Below are positions 11,323 to 23,036 of a stretch of 64,000 bases of DNA, piece after piece; position 1 is the first letter of the stretch, and each line of letters starts with the position of its first letter. A program made the position numbers and the translations under genes. Under the pieces are notes generated by a model. It made no database searches, was not told the DNA's origin, and saw nothing but the letters and a program-made list of their open reading frames with translations. This DNA is from Coptis chinensis (Eukaryota; Streptophyta; Magnoliopsida; Ranunculales; Ranunculaceae), in assembly GCA_015680905.1 (NCBI GenBank), contig CM027380.1, positions 33,100,001 to 33,164,000 on the forward strand, given 5' to 3'.

Positions 11323-11825
11323 GTAAGGCTAAGTCCAATATTAAAGAAACACAACAACAGTCAAAACAACCATGATATACTAGAATGAAAAACTCCTCTG
11401 ACAGAAGAGGCGAGGAGTGGAATGAATGCCTCCTTGCTACGCGTTTGAATAGTGTCTTGTATACGCAATCTCAGTGTATATAAAAAGTTAGAAACACTGA
11501 ATAACTTGAACGAAGAAAGTTTGAACTAACCTATGAAAAATCGGGCTTTCTTCAGAAGGGGCGGCGTAGCTTTGGAAACAAGCTTATAAAAAGCGGCTCT
11601 TACTTGACATTTAATTCCAAGAACACGAGGGCAGGCACACTTCTAAAATAGAATACCTAGGGCGCAAGCGCGCTCAAGGTAGTATTTCGAAAAAAAATTA
11701 TTTTCTGAACCAAACAAACACAGTTATAACCAAACAAGGGTGGGTGGGTTTAATGGGGTTTTGGTAGAATCGAAAATACTAAAGGAAGCGAATCTAAACA
11801 AAACTAAGATGGCAGCGGTGCCATT
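11323..11825 (-). promoter_or_regulatory. Leader and primer-binding site of element A
   Basis: Immediately inside the 5' LTR, on the minus strand, is TGGCACCGCTGCC (plus positions 11811-11823). It matches the position and form of the Athila-class primer-binding site, which I believe is complementary to a tRNA-Asp 3' end. The rest of the leader down to gag is noncoding and contains a GC-rich patch at 11620-11680. Confidence 0.65.
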
Positions 11826-13115
11826 TGATAAATGTAAAAACTGTCGTTTTATCTACTCTTAACTAATTATGCTATGAATAAGTAAAACTCACAAGAATTT
11901 ACTCTTTGATTAAAATTCTACTCTCGTTTTTCATGCAATATGTGGAGTAGAGAATTCGTTCCGCTCCTAGTTGTTTTAGACATAAGTTTCACTAATTTAA
12001 TCAATTCCAACAAAATTAATGAGAGTAATGGATTATAATTATACTAACATGGTGATTGAACTAATTATGATGTTTTAACTTATACTATAGCAATTAAATA
12101 CAAATATTTTAAATAGGAAGAAGGGATTAAGGGGATTTGATTTCACTTAGATAAATTCCTAATATGCTAGTGTAGATTATTGCAATCCTAACTAATAAAG
12201 ATTAAGTATTTGATCCCTAATTATTCATGGCAATCTCCACCAACTAATAATTAGCATGTGAGGAAGTTTAACCCATTTTCATGGTGAATAAACTAACCTA
12301 CTAGAGTGAAACACTTAAATAAGCAATAATTCTAACTAACACATCAAGTCTTTATCAAACCCCTCTAATGGAGGTTTAGCTCAGATTCATCAGACTATCA
12401 TTAATAGAGAAATAAGAAGAACACATAATGAAGAACAATAACTTGGCTTTATTAATCTAATGGAAGAGAGTCTAAGAACTGAAAACTAAAAAACTAAGTA
12501 CTGAATAATTAACTAAGTAAAATCTAGGAGATTCTAAGAGTTTGGCCTTAGTCCTCTTTATATAGGAGAGGGCTAGGTTTATAATTTCATGTTTGGGCTT
12601 TGGAGCTATGTTTTGGGCCATGAAAACAAGTCCAAAACCTAATTACATATGTCCAAAAAGGGATTTTCTGCTGGAAATTACTGCAACAGTATTTTTGTCT
12701 ACCTTTGCTCCTTTGATTGGGTCAAGTCCTAAACCATTAGAAAGCTCTTTCCAAGCTGGTCGTTTTGACATATAATAAGCCCAATTCCGAGGTCTGAGTC
12801 CAAAGATACGGCCTGCGGAAGTTCTATTGACTTTTCTGCTCTATTTCTGCCCACGTTGACTTTGACTTTTCAGCTTTGACCGGGCTTTAAAAAGGGTTTT
12901 TCTCCTTAAATCTTGGCCTATAGTCATAGAACTTCTTAGCAACCAGTTTTTGCTCCTTTATCTTGCAAAAGTGACATATTTCTTTTCATATTCGACTCCA
13001 ATACCTGAAATACACAAAAGTACGTAAACAGTACTAACGCTTATTTATTATAAACATAATTGGTCTAAATGTAATATTATTAAGGGGTTAAAACTATAGT
13101 TTTGGGCTCTTGTCA
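11826..13115 (-). repeat. 5' LTR of element A (1290 bp)
   Basis: In element orientation the LTR begins TGACAAGAGCCC at 13115 and ends TTATCA at 11831-11826, matching the LTRs of B (TGATAAGAGCCC...TTATCA) and C. Shared internal blocks include the polypyrimidine and intron-like tracts around 12340-12600 and the 'ctctaatggaggtttag' motif near 12363. It is followed directly by the primer-binding site. The insertion point is inside fragment G. Confidence 0.8.
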
Positions 13116-13660
13116 CAGATACTCGAGACTTTATCTAATATATATTAACATGCAGTTTACTAACCTAAAGAGTTGTGGGTCTTTCCATAAATAATTAACG
13201 TAGAATGCACCCTCAAACATAATCAAACACCAAGATTTTCTACGATGCAACATAGTGGAATGAGTGCGAGATGTGATGGACCTAGAACCTAATCGAGCAT
13301 GCAACTTCTTCTTTTTCCTCCAACGAAAGGGTCTCCAAGTAAATGATGTTGAGAAAAAGAATGGTTGTGGAAAATACTTTGCATGTGAATAAGTGTTAGA
13401 AGGAAGGGGTGGAAAGAATGAGAATGTGGGTTTAGAACAAAACTAATTGAAAGGGTATGGTTGTATTGTCCCACTTCTGAAAATGAAGGGATTGGGTGGC
13501 TTGTCCTTGGGTATTATTTTCGTATCAAGAGGGTTTAGAAAATCATGAGCACAAGAGAAGAAAAAAGGTCAAATGCAAACTCAGGGTTCCATTGAAAAGG
13601 TGGAGGGAGGGGAATCGAGGTGGTGGTAAATGATTGGTATTTATTAGCTAGGGATTAGTA
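13116..13660 (-). pseudogene. Fragment G: post-protease ORF of another pol-less Athila-like copy
   Basis: On the minus strand this fragment encodes the same region as 3600-4237 and 62655-63440, including the tail KSWCLIMFEGAFYVNYLWKD near 13240-13180. It abuts the 5' LTR of element A at 13115, so A inserted into it. The other side merges into the LTR region of F, and the exact boundary is unclear. Several frameshifts are present. Confidence 0.6.
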
Positions 13661-14775
13661 ATTTTTGTTATATAGTGGTATTAGGTGTGTTGTTCATCTT
13701 AGATCATTTGTTAGGAGGAAGGGGTTTTCTAGTTGGAAAACCTCTTTCTAAACTTTCTACTCTTTCTTTAACTTTTTCTTGATGTTTAAATGGTTAAAAC
13801 ATGAATAAAACTATTGATTTAATAGAGAAAACATGTATGGACCCCCCTAGAAAACTTCTTTCTAAACTTTCTACTCTTTCTTTAACTTTTTCTTAATGTT
13901 TAAATGGTTAAAACATGAATAAAACTATTGATTTAATAGAGAAAACATGTATGGAATGATTTAGTTGGGATAGCTTGCTCACAAAGTTATACTCATTTGA
14001 ACATGTCAAATGAGTATGACTAGTGTTTTGGGGTTTTGATGCAAAATTAGAAGAAGTAATGAGGTAGAAGACAAGGTTGAAAACTTTGTACTGAAGACAA
14101 TAAGAACTTGATTTATCAACCAAAGCTTGAAGAACATGAAAATGAAAAACACTTAATTAAAAGCAATAAAAACTAATAAAGACAATAATAAAAACTAATT
14201 ATATTGAAACAAGTAAAATGCTACTTGGTTTGTCAATCCAAGAGGGTTCTAAAAGTGAGCCATCTCTTCACTTATATAGTGTGAAGAGATTGACCCTTTT
14301 AGCCCTCTAATTTCTTAGACTTTAAGAAACCTAATTCTAGAACTTTCCTTAGCTTTCTTGAGTTGAGTGGGCCTTGGGCCTAAACCCATGTCTAATAGTA
14401 GCTTTGGCCTTTTGTCTTTTGCATCTTCCTTTGTAGAGTCCAGGTCTTGGAAGGAGTTGGGTCTTGATCATAGCAGTTTTAGAATGATGTTTTGAGCTTT
14501 TGACTTTTTAGGTCATTTGGTTGACTTTGACCTCAACCATTGACTTCGACCTCTGACTTTTAGCAGTTGACTTTTAGCACTTTCTCCTTATCTTTCCAAT
14601 TGGTCCATTTTAGGCTCCTTTTGACTCTAGAATGCATACTTTGAGGTTTCTGGTTTTAGAATTGGCTTGTAACCGGAAAGGTAATAAAAAGGTGGTTATT
14701 CTATGTTATTGATCATAATATTGACTGAATTGAAACATTGTAAGGGGACATAAATACATATTTGAGACCTGATCA
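13660..14775 (-). repeat. 3' LTR of element F (approximate left boundary)
   Basis: In element orientation the LTR begins TGATCAGGTCTC at 14775 and is preceded by the purine-rich tract GTTTGGGGGTAGT (plus 14776-14788), the expected polypurine tract. The body is diverged from the A/B/C LTRs but keeps the same layout, with an AT-rich part followed by 'cacttatatagtg' near 14270 (a possible TATA region). The downstream end could not be fixed because of the local duplication at 13737-13954. Confidence 0.55.
13737..13954. repeat. 104-bp tandem duplication
   Basis: Two copies (13737-13840 and 13851-13954), separated by 'acccccctag', are almost identical. Both start aaaac(c/t)tctttctaaac and end acatgtatgg. 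They lie at the G/F boundary. The duplication may have arisen by slippage or by an aberrant LTR junction. Confidence 0.8.
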
Positions 14776-17030
14776 ACTACCCCCAAACAGCATTATGCTT
14801 GTCCCCAAGCAAATATTTGAAATTAAAACAGAAGAAGTCAAATATGTGTTTACTATACTAATCTCGTTTCGCAGAGTGCGATTGCATTGACCATATACAA
14901 CAAGGCCTTAAACCACTAGGAATTCCTTAGTGGTCGAGCTTAAGCCTCATGAGAGTTTTCCAGAGAAGGTACTCACAAACTTCCTCTATCTAGTACAAAG
15001 GGTCTTGTTTCCTTGTTATTCTCAGAAGTCTATACATCTCATTAGCAGGGGAATAAGGAAAAGCTCCTTTGAACTCATAATAACATATACACAGTAATTT
15101 AATCATCTAAAGATAAATGTGTAAAACATGAGCAGTGAAATGCAAAAGCAGAGTCGTTTTCGAAACTTTTGGAAAGCGTCCTTAAAGTAGGTTCTTACAG
15201 GGGTGCTCTGATAGATTGACTCAAGTTTCATTTTCTCAAGTGCACATGGCACTTATATTTCTCACATACACGAATGACGTCCAAAGAAACCGGGGTCGAT
15301 TGTCACAATATCCACTTACCATCACACCATCCTATTCCTAGTTGAGCAAGAGGTCTTTTATTAGGAATTACGGGGCTAAGGTAGTGGTTTAGAAATTAAA
15401 AAAAAAAGGAAGGAAAAACAAACTTTGATAAGTTGAGAAATTGGGTCTTCAGGATGTTTGTAACTAGAAAAGAACCTCGTTTTGTTCTTTTGCTTCTAAA
15501 TTTGTGATTCATTCTTTAGCCTTTTGGCTTTGTGACTCCATATGATTTTGATTTTTGGGAATTATAACTTTGCTTCTGTTTCTTTTGAAATCGACTCCTT
15601 TTGATTTTAAACTTTTAGGAGATTTTAATTTTTGAATCTTTTATTTCTTTTCTTTTTGAAGCTTCTAACTATTCTATTTTTGTACAAGGCTCTCTTTTTA
15701 TACTGTTCATCCAATTCTCAACTCGTCAGCTGGGTACGCTTTTTATTGTGTGTAGTAACAGTTCAAGGATTGATGGCAAAGCAATAAAAAGGTTTAATAG
15801 ATTATGAAGGCTCAAACAGGGAACTAGAGGAAAAACTATCTTTTTGGGGTTTTAACGTTTATTTGGCTATAACGATCCAAAAAGGGCCTAAATTCTCTCA
15901 TAGGATATGGTGTGGTAATCAAGCAAGTGGACGTGTTATCTTTCTATCTTGACATCCTTTGTGTCATCACTCAATAATCATTCAGATGAGGTTTTTGGCT
16001 AGATTCTCACAAGATATGGAACTTAATTGTTCTAACCTCGGCTTTGGAAACTTACTGCTATATACAATCAATGATGTTGATGCATGTCATTCATGAAAAG
16101 ATGCAGAAACTATTGTATGTATATGAGTCTGAGTTCGAAGAACGAATATTTACTTTATTGTTATAATGAGACTTCTAAACCATTTGTTCATCATAGAAAA
16201 AGAAAAACAATACTTTTCATACTAAGCAGAAAAATATTTCTGGTCTTTTCGAATTTTTAAAGAAATATATAAATATACTTAATATATCTAATATAAAAAA
16301 AAAATTTGCTATATAATAAATGCCTAGTTTTTGCATAATGTTACTATATTACCCCCAAACAAAAATATGTTTTGTCCTCAAAGTATGAAGAAAAGGAAAG
16401 AGATTACCATAGGAACATGAGCAAAAACGATAGGAACCTGTATTTTGTTCTTCGTGATGAGAATATACCACCCCGAAACAAGTTTGGAGCGTGGTTTGAT
16501 ACTATATAGAACAAGATGTACATGGGTTAACTAAAAGGTAAAAACGTAATTATTCAACCATGATTTTTTATTTTATTTTTTTAATTTTAAATCCTGTTTT
16601 TCTCAAAAGGTATCTCTAACCATATAGAGGGTTTTTACAAGATGATAAAATCATACGTTTATCCAGTATCATTTTGGTTACTCTGGGAGAGTAAGATTTT
16701 AATTTTTATATACTAAAGTTTTTAAAAAACTATGGAGAGATGTTATAAAAATAACTCATACAAAAGTTGTGATTTCTAAAGCTAAGTTTGAAAAACAAAC
16801 CATAACAGGTGATCTTACGCAACTTTCGTGTGAGCTCTTATTGAACCCAATCCAATCAGACTGTGGCTTCAGTTACGTGTGTTGGGGAATTTATTGTGCA
16901 AGACTTAAGTGGGCAACCCTTAGTAACACATAGATGATTCTCAAACCGCCCTTAGAAGAATGGAGATTGTGTACTTTTAAGGATTGGTGTATGTGGAATC
17001 CATTGCCCCCATTGCCCATTTTGTTTTTGG
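14776..17030 (-). mobile_element. Element F interior (Athila-like, minus strand)
   Basis: Positions 14776-16440 are collinear with 46202-47793 of D: both begin with the polypurine tract, then 'tgcttgtcc', 'ctcgtttcgcagagtg', 'ccttaaaccacta' and the 'gagctagaggtctt'-like block. Past 16440 the sequence jumps to a segment with 'accaccccgaaacaa' that corresponds to 3235 in A. F thus lacks the Transposase_32-like ORF that A has. No coding region was found. It is cut at 17030 by CACTA-2. Confidence 0.55.
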
Positions 17031-17582
17031 CACTACACCATTTGGACTATTTTGCAACTATTGGGATTTTTCATTAGCAACACATATACATCCGTATTGC
17101 CAACATTTAATAACCGTTAGCAATACAAGTATCCGTTGGTAAATATTGGTAAATATTATGTAACTTTTCTTGAATATTTTCTAACGTTTGTGTATACGTC
17201 ATAGAGTTGATAAACAAAAGGGAAGATAATTAAATTGTCAAAAACAAAAATCACTTTGCTAAAAATATAACGAAAACTTAAGCGGGAAATAACGAAAACT
17301 TAAGCGGGATTTGTTTTTGCTCTTGCCGCTCATCTAAATCACGATGCCCTAAAAAGAAATCAATAACAAGTGCAAGAAAAGGAAAATAACCGGAAGAAAG
17401 ACAAAATAGTAGAGTGGTGTTGCCGGCCAAGGTTTCGATTCCTCACTGGGTAAGTCGTCCTCTCTTCCTCTCTCTTGTTTTTCTTATGTTCTTCCCCTTC
17501 TTGTTCCTCTTCTCTCCTGATTGATTTTGGGTTCTAATTAAATTTTTTATTTCAGAGATTAAACGAGATGGTAACTAATTTA
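17031..17582 (+). other. Left terminal segment of CACTA-2 with probable leader exon
   Basis: After the subterminal repeats there is a perfect 20-bp direct repeat (ataacgaaaacttaagcggg, at 17268-17309), then sequence ending 'gattcctcactgg' followed by the consensus donor GTAAGT at about 17451. This resembles an untranslated first exon upstream of the captured exons. A pyrimidine-rich tract and 'tttcag' follow near 17550. Confidence 0.4.
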
Positions 17583-18000
17583 GGGGTTGTTTGTTTTTTT
17601 GAGCCTCTGAATTCTGAATTCGAATCTTTGAATCTTTGAATGACCCACCTTCGAATCTTTGAATCTTTGAACTCGAGAAAAACATGTTTGTTTTCTCGTC
17701 GAATGACGACTCTGAATGCTGAATATAAATCATTTAGACATTTTACCCTTACAATCTATTTTGAACACTAACTTGATTACTTGTAAAACCAAAGAGTTAA
17801 AAATGGATTTGACAGAATTTCCTTTGTTTATTCAATATTTTGACGCCTAAAAGACTCATATAGTAATATGAGATAAAAAAAAAATACTAAAAATATAAAC
17901 ATAAATAATAGTTCAATAACCATAAGGTCATCTATAAAATTTGCATACCAAGTTAAATGACATTACAAGTAACTCCAAAGTTCGGCTCTTGTAAACTTGA

Positions 18001-19170
18001 TCATATATGTCCATTAAACAATTGTTCCGCAATTTGATCACGCAAGTTGATCATGTACTCATGTGCCTCAGGTCCAAATGTGTGATTTATACTTGGTGGT
18101 GCTTCTGGTCTGTCAGAGTTAATTGAAGACCTCACTGGAATAGTCACATTTTCTTTTTCATATCGCTTGAACAATCGATCATCATCATCAATGGCCACGC
18201 AACGGAGAAAATTGTGTATTGTCATGTATGCTACAACAATTTGAACTTGTGTGCGAAAACTATATGGAGCCATTTTCTTCAATATCTTGAATCTTGCTTT
18301 CAAGACACCAAATGTTCTCTCAATTACATTTCTTAGCGAAGAATGTGCCTGATTAAATTTCTCTTCTTTGTTTTTAGGACGACCACCGCAATTAAAATCT
18401 GCCAACCAATACCTAGCATTCCTATAAGGACACATAAATCCCCTAGTATGTGTGTATGCAGCATCACACAAGTAATACATACCTACAATAATGAGACACA
18501 TAAATATGTAAACCAAAAATATATATTTGATCAGTGAGGTTGTTTTGATACGTACCTTCAGGAGGCAATGGAAATCCGTTTTTTCAGGCCACCTTAATGT
18601 CTCATTTAATACACGAGCATCATGTGCAATCCCTTCCCATCCAGCCATCACATAAGTAAATTTCATATCAAAATCACACACACCAAGAACATTTTGGAAA
18701 CAATCCTTACCTCCTCTTCCTCTAAAGGGAATTTGCTTATCAAGTAGAATGTGTGCATCTACTAATGTACCATCCAAAGCTCCAATTGCTCCTTTAAATG
18801 GTCCTCTCTTAAGACGGCGTTGATAACGAGATCCACCTTTATGAATAACCCCGTCAAACGGCGGATCAATTATCATCTCCTTTGAGAAATGGAGCATTGC
18901 CACTAGCACCTCATGAAAACACTTACTAATGGTTTGTGTTGAATGTTGAAATCGATCCACTATTGATCGATTTCGCTTTATTAATGACCAATAGTCATTA
19001 AAAACATAGCTATTTTTTTTCCTCTACATCAATATGTTTACTATCATGAAGCCAGCTGCCTTTCTTTGAAAGTGATCACATAGCATAATGAAGGCAGGCT
19101 TCTTCAACCTTAGCATGTTAAACATATGTGTGGAAGTTCCATGTAGAAGCTCTTGTACATACATTTTTTC
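18001..19170 (-). pseudogene. Harbinger DDE transposase (DDE_4 / HARBI1-like), frameshifted
   Basis: The main block contains GAIGALDGTLVDAHI (first catalytic Asp), WEGIAHDARVLNE, YYLCDAAYTHTRGFMCPYR (second Asp) and LRNVIERTFGVLKARFKIL (catalytic Glu). The N-terminal part is readable upstream to about 19170 (MYVQELLHGTSTHMFNML) but is separated from it by a stop and frameshifts near 19040-18960. A GT-AG intron of 73 nt (18555-18483) interrupts the Asp block. Just upstream of it, one A is missing in the run after RWPE. The missing base and the unspliced intron cancel, so the genomic frame stays open, but a spliced message would be out of frame. The enzyme family cuts and pastes DNA at TIRs. 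Confidence 0.85.
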
Positions 19171-19536
19171 CCAAATAGTTTATATATACATATCTTCTAC
19201 CTTATAAACTTTACGCTTTGTCGAAAAGCCATTTGAATATTATGATTAAATACACTAATAACCATTGTCGTTGTGTCATTTTCCCTGAATTAAAATAATA
19301 ATAATAAATAAATCAATCAATCAATCAAATTAAATATTAACCTCAAAGTAACAAATTTATAGCAACCATAAGCAATCAAGTCAACAAAATACTCATAAAT
19401 GTTGAGTCATAATAACCATAATATGACAAGAATCCAAGTCAACAAAATGTAAAAATACGGTAGTCATCCAAATAATTAACGCTGCAAAGATTATGTCATC
19501 CTAGAAGTAATATTCTTCGGGAATTGGATCTTAAGC

Positions 19537-20690
19537 CTATTTTCTTGAAGATTCGAAGTTTCTTGTTATGAGAAGCGTGGAGGAAAGAGCTTCCAAGGAG
19601 TTAAGATAAAGAGAATCATCTAGCAAACCCAAAACATATAACTCTTGCACTGCAAGATCACCTTCATCCACAAGCTTCTTGTCTCCCATGGTTTCAGCCT
19701 TCACCATCTCCACAAGCTCCCCAATACTCTTAACAAGAGGATCTGCTGGCTCAATCAAATCTCTCTTACGTTTTTGCTGCGAGCTACTTGCATCACTCTT
19801 TGCTCGTGGCGTAGTGGAACATCTTTGGTTAGGTGGTTCATCTACTTGGAGTATTCTCAGTACACATGTAGGAGATTCTTCATTATCGATGGGATATCAT
19901 GAGAAGGATTATATTGTGTGTCATCCATGGGTACATCCTGTGATGTGTAAGGATCATAGTCCCCACAAATTGTGACATTAGGGAAGTACTCAGCTCCATG
20001 AATCTGGTTATCCTCATCTCCATCACTTTCAATATTCTCAACCTTTGCAACATCATCATTGGGGATTAGGTCATTGGAATTGGATGCTTGTGATTAAACA
20101 TTTCATCGCCCGAAGCTAGGGTGGGCTCAAACAAGGATTCTAACAACTCCCTATTCATCAACGGAGCATGCCTGAATTGACCCATCAACGGATATTTCTG
20201 TTTATAGCAAAAAAAAAAAATCAAATTAAACAAATAAAATAATATGCATACGCTTATATAACTTGTATGAACAAAAAATGTGGGTTTCTACCTCAATTAA
20301 GTCGTCCCAAACTTCATCCGGGAATTCAAAGACACCTCCAACAAAATCGACTCCATGTCCCGTCCGTTTTGATAGTAACCTCCATGCCGCATATTGCTTT
20401 CGAAGGTAATCCCATTGGTTCTTGAGTTGCCTTTGTGTGTATTGGACATTGTAATTCTTGCTCATTTTTTCATTAATCTTAGTCCATGACTCTGATTTTA
20501 ACGAAGTTCCACTAAAGCTTTTATTATTAACCTCGTCCAAGCACATTTCGATGAAACATTTTTTCCACATATCATCAGTCTTTAACCTAAGATTTGGAGC
20601 AGATTTCTCAACGACTTCCTGAGTTGCTTTTTTCTCTTTCTTAACTCTTGGAGTTAATTTTTCCTTCCGAGGACCCATGCCTAATGTCAC
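19537..20690 (-). pseudogene. Harbinger Myb/SANT-like DNA-binding protein, broken
   Basis: The first part (20690-20290) starts MTLGMGPRKEK and contains the trihelix-like Myb/SANT domain, with SWTKINEKMSKNYNVQYTQR and LKNQWDYLRKQYAAWRLL, then FEFPDEVWDDLI. Downstream pieces on the same strand (KYPLMGQFRHAPLMNRELL near 20200 and a C-terminal part at 19758-19537) look like its second exon, with several frameshifts. In PIF/Harbinger elements this protein pairs with the transposase for nuclear import and terminal binding. The first ATG at 20690 was chosen because the basic N-terminus follows directly. Confidence 0.75.
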
Positions 20691-22990
20691 CCATTAACCA
20701 TTTAAATGAATTTAAAGTAATGCACTAGTAAAATAAAAAAAGACATGGAAAAGACTAATTCATGAAATGGTCAGAAATGGATGATGCATAACTTGGCTGG
20801 ACTCAATCTCTGACCATGAATGATCCGTGTTTCAAACATATTGCGCACTCAAGTCTTTGCATATAAAGGTGACGGTTTAAGATACAGTAGTTTCATCCAT
20901 GGGAACAATCTCACTGATGTTATACTAACAGGTACCATTTCAAAATACACCATAGGTTATGAATCTAGGTAATACTTGCCTATAACTCCTATAGGAAAAT
21001 ACTTTGCTTCAAAATGCAACAAAACTAGATTTCTGACGGACTATCTTCCAAATGACACAACTCTTTCCACAGGTATCCAAACGCTACAAGGCTTTTTGCG
21101 TTGAAAAGAAGACTCTCAGAAATTACTCTTTCATGTTTTACAAAAATACTAACTCTCACTCTAACTATATGAAAACTGGACTCGAACACAGTGCGCAGAA
21201 ACGGAATTCTGACGCACTGTTTTCTGTCAACCAAACTTCCCGACATCATAGCTGTCTCTACAGACCTTGGAATGGGTTGAGTCCAATTGGGTTGGAAAGA
21301 AGACTCAGAAAACTCACTCTTTCATGTTTTGGCGAGAGTTTGAATCTGAATTTAACTATGTGAAAACGTGGTTCGAAAACAGGCACAGATCCTGATTTCT
21401 GCAGTCAGAAAATTCTGACGTGCTAACTTCCGAACACCATAACCATATCCACAAACCTCGGAATGCGACGAGGTCGATTGGGTTGAAAAGCAGACTTCCA
21501 GACCTTACTTTTTTGTGTTTTAAAAAAAAACTAGTTCAAACTCTAACTAAATCAAAATTAAGCTCGAAATCAGACCAGCGCTAAGCTTAAAACATCTGAC
21601 ATCTAAAACACGCCAAGTCATCCAAAGACCAACAGTACTGTAACTACCAGACACATAGCCATGGAAACATACATGCCTAGTACTCAAGCAATTCCACAAA
21701 CAACATAAATTAAATATCAGAAGCCCAATCTGTATGCTGTTTAAACGACACACCTAATTTCTATTTTTTTTTAATGAAATCACATCAAAATGCAAAAAAT
21801 GTTTAATTTGTTTGAGTTGTTATTACTAGACTGCTAGTGTCAAACACATATACACGTGCCAGAATTTATATAGTGTCTTAAACACCTAGTAACCATCTCA
21901 AGCACCAAGCACTCTGTTTCCATGAGTTTGGCAGAAGCATGGCTTCTTTGCAGCATTTACCATGGTCGACACTTTTCTGACTAAATGGCAACCCAACCAG
22001 GTGTTCCTAACTAATAATACTGTCAGGTAGCCCCATGTCATGTTCTTTTTCGAGGGAACTCCCTCTGGTCTCCTTGCACAGTTTGAGTGAGCTGCACAAG
22101 GCCTAAAGTGGCAATTTGCGACAACTAAAACATGACAGACTGGGCTCGCACTCGTGATTCCTTGCTCAGTAATCCTCTTAAAGCTCCACACTAGGTACTA
22201 CGATCTGGATGCATGACAAGACAAAATTAAAAATATGCTTCAAGAAACCTAAGCCTATCTGATACAGTGGTACATCATTTGACACGATACCCATACTGAA
22301 TGTTACAAGTCATTCATAGATTCAAAAAGAGCATGTTCTTGTTCTTATTCATTGGCGACACTATCTCATCCATCGTGAATTTATTATTAATTCTGACCAT
22401 GATGCTATGAGGTTTTGGGTACCCAAATGAAGGTTTCGGATAGACAAGCTCGGTTTTCTAACATTCTACTTATCTTTGATTGTATCAATACTAGCTAGGT
22501 AGGCAGTCTTTATATAAATAACACATATTAATCAATACTAGGTATATGCATCATTCAAAACATGTTGATTAATCAATACATATTACAATGAAGGAATTGT
22601 TTCCAACGATTCAAACATATTTGTCAATCAAAAGAACAACAAAAAAACACAAAACAAATAGATATATAAATAGTACACACAACACATATTAAGAATGGAT
22701 CAAAGATAAATATAGTAGAGAAATCGATATTTTTTGGAAAAAATAATAAAACACATTTGTTATGTACCTTGTTATTATAAGCCAACAACCAAAAGTGGGA
22801 GAAGATGAGTTGGAGTTATCAAATTATGGAAGGGTAGAGGTGGAAACCTAACTTGAGCGACTCTTTCTTCAGCGTTCGATTGAGAAAAAAGAAACGCTGA
22901 ATCTTCAAGTCGGTTTGGTACCTTTGAATCTTTGAAGACTCCAACAAAACAAACAACTTGACTTTCTTTGAATCTTTGAAAACTTAGTTT
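20691..22990. other. Harbinger right arm without gene
   Basis: No coding signal was recognised. A roughly 165-bp motif recurs three times (about 21020-21190, 21190-21370 and 21370-21540), each copy containing a 'ttctgacg' block, a variant of 'ccacaaaccttggaatg' and 'actttttcatgttttacaaaa'. This is a diverged tandem array. Confidence 0.45.
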
Positions 22991-23036
22991 TTCAGCGGTC
23001 TTTGAAATGCTTAAAAATAAAAAAACAAACAACCCC

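Larger units (their letters stand above)
1..13115 (-). mobile_element. Element A: Athila-like LTR retrotransposon, pol-less, 5' LTR present, 3' end off-window
   Basis: Read on the minus strand the order is 5' LTR (13115-11826), primer-binding site, leader, gag, aspartic protease, a post-protease ORF with a conserved tail, a second ORF resembling the plant 'putative transposon protein' family, and a 3' untranslated segment that runs off position 1. Gag is interrupted by a CACTA transposon at 6264-10975. No reverse transcriptase, RNase H or integrase is seen between protease and the 3' segment. Gag and protease match elements B and C in this window and are of the Athila type. By comparison with element D, the polypurine tract and 3' LTR should lie about 1.2 kb beyond the left edge. 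The element is dead in its present form because of the insertion and several frameshifts. Confidence 0.8.
17583..23036 (-). mobile_element. PIF/Harbinger transposon with transposase and Myb/SANT ORFs
   Basis: Terminal inverted repeats GGGGTTGTTTGTTTTTTT begin at 17583 and (reverse-complemented) at 23036. Both ends also carry clusters of GAATCTTTGAA motifs (17610-17670 and 22920-22985). Two minus-strand genes typical of the superfamily lie inside: a DDE transposase (about 19170-18001) and a Myb/SANT-domain protein (about 20690-19537). The left flank is TTA, the usual target, but the right flank reads TAG, so the 3-bp duplication is imperfect. Length is 5.45 kb. Both genes carry frameshifts, so the copy is probably not autonomous today. 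Confidence 0.85.

Noticed and set aside
18490-18550. Transmembrane segment within the Harbinger transposase
   Set aside because: The hydrophobic stretch is the translated 73-nt intron, not protein.
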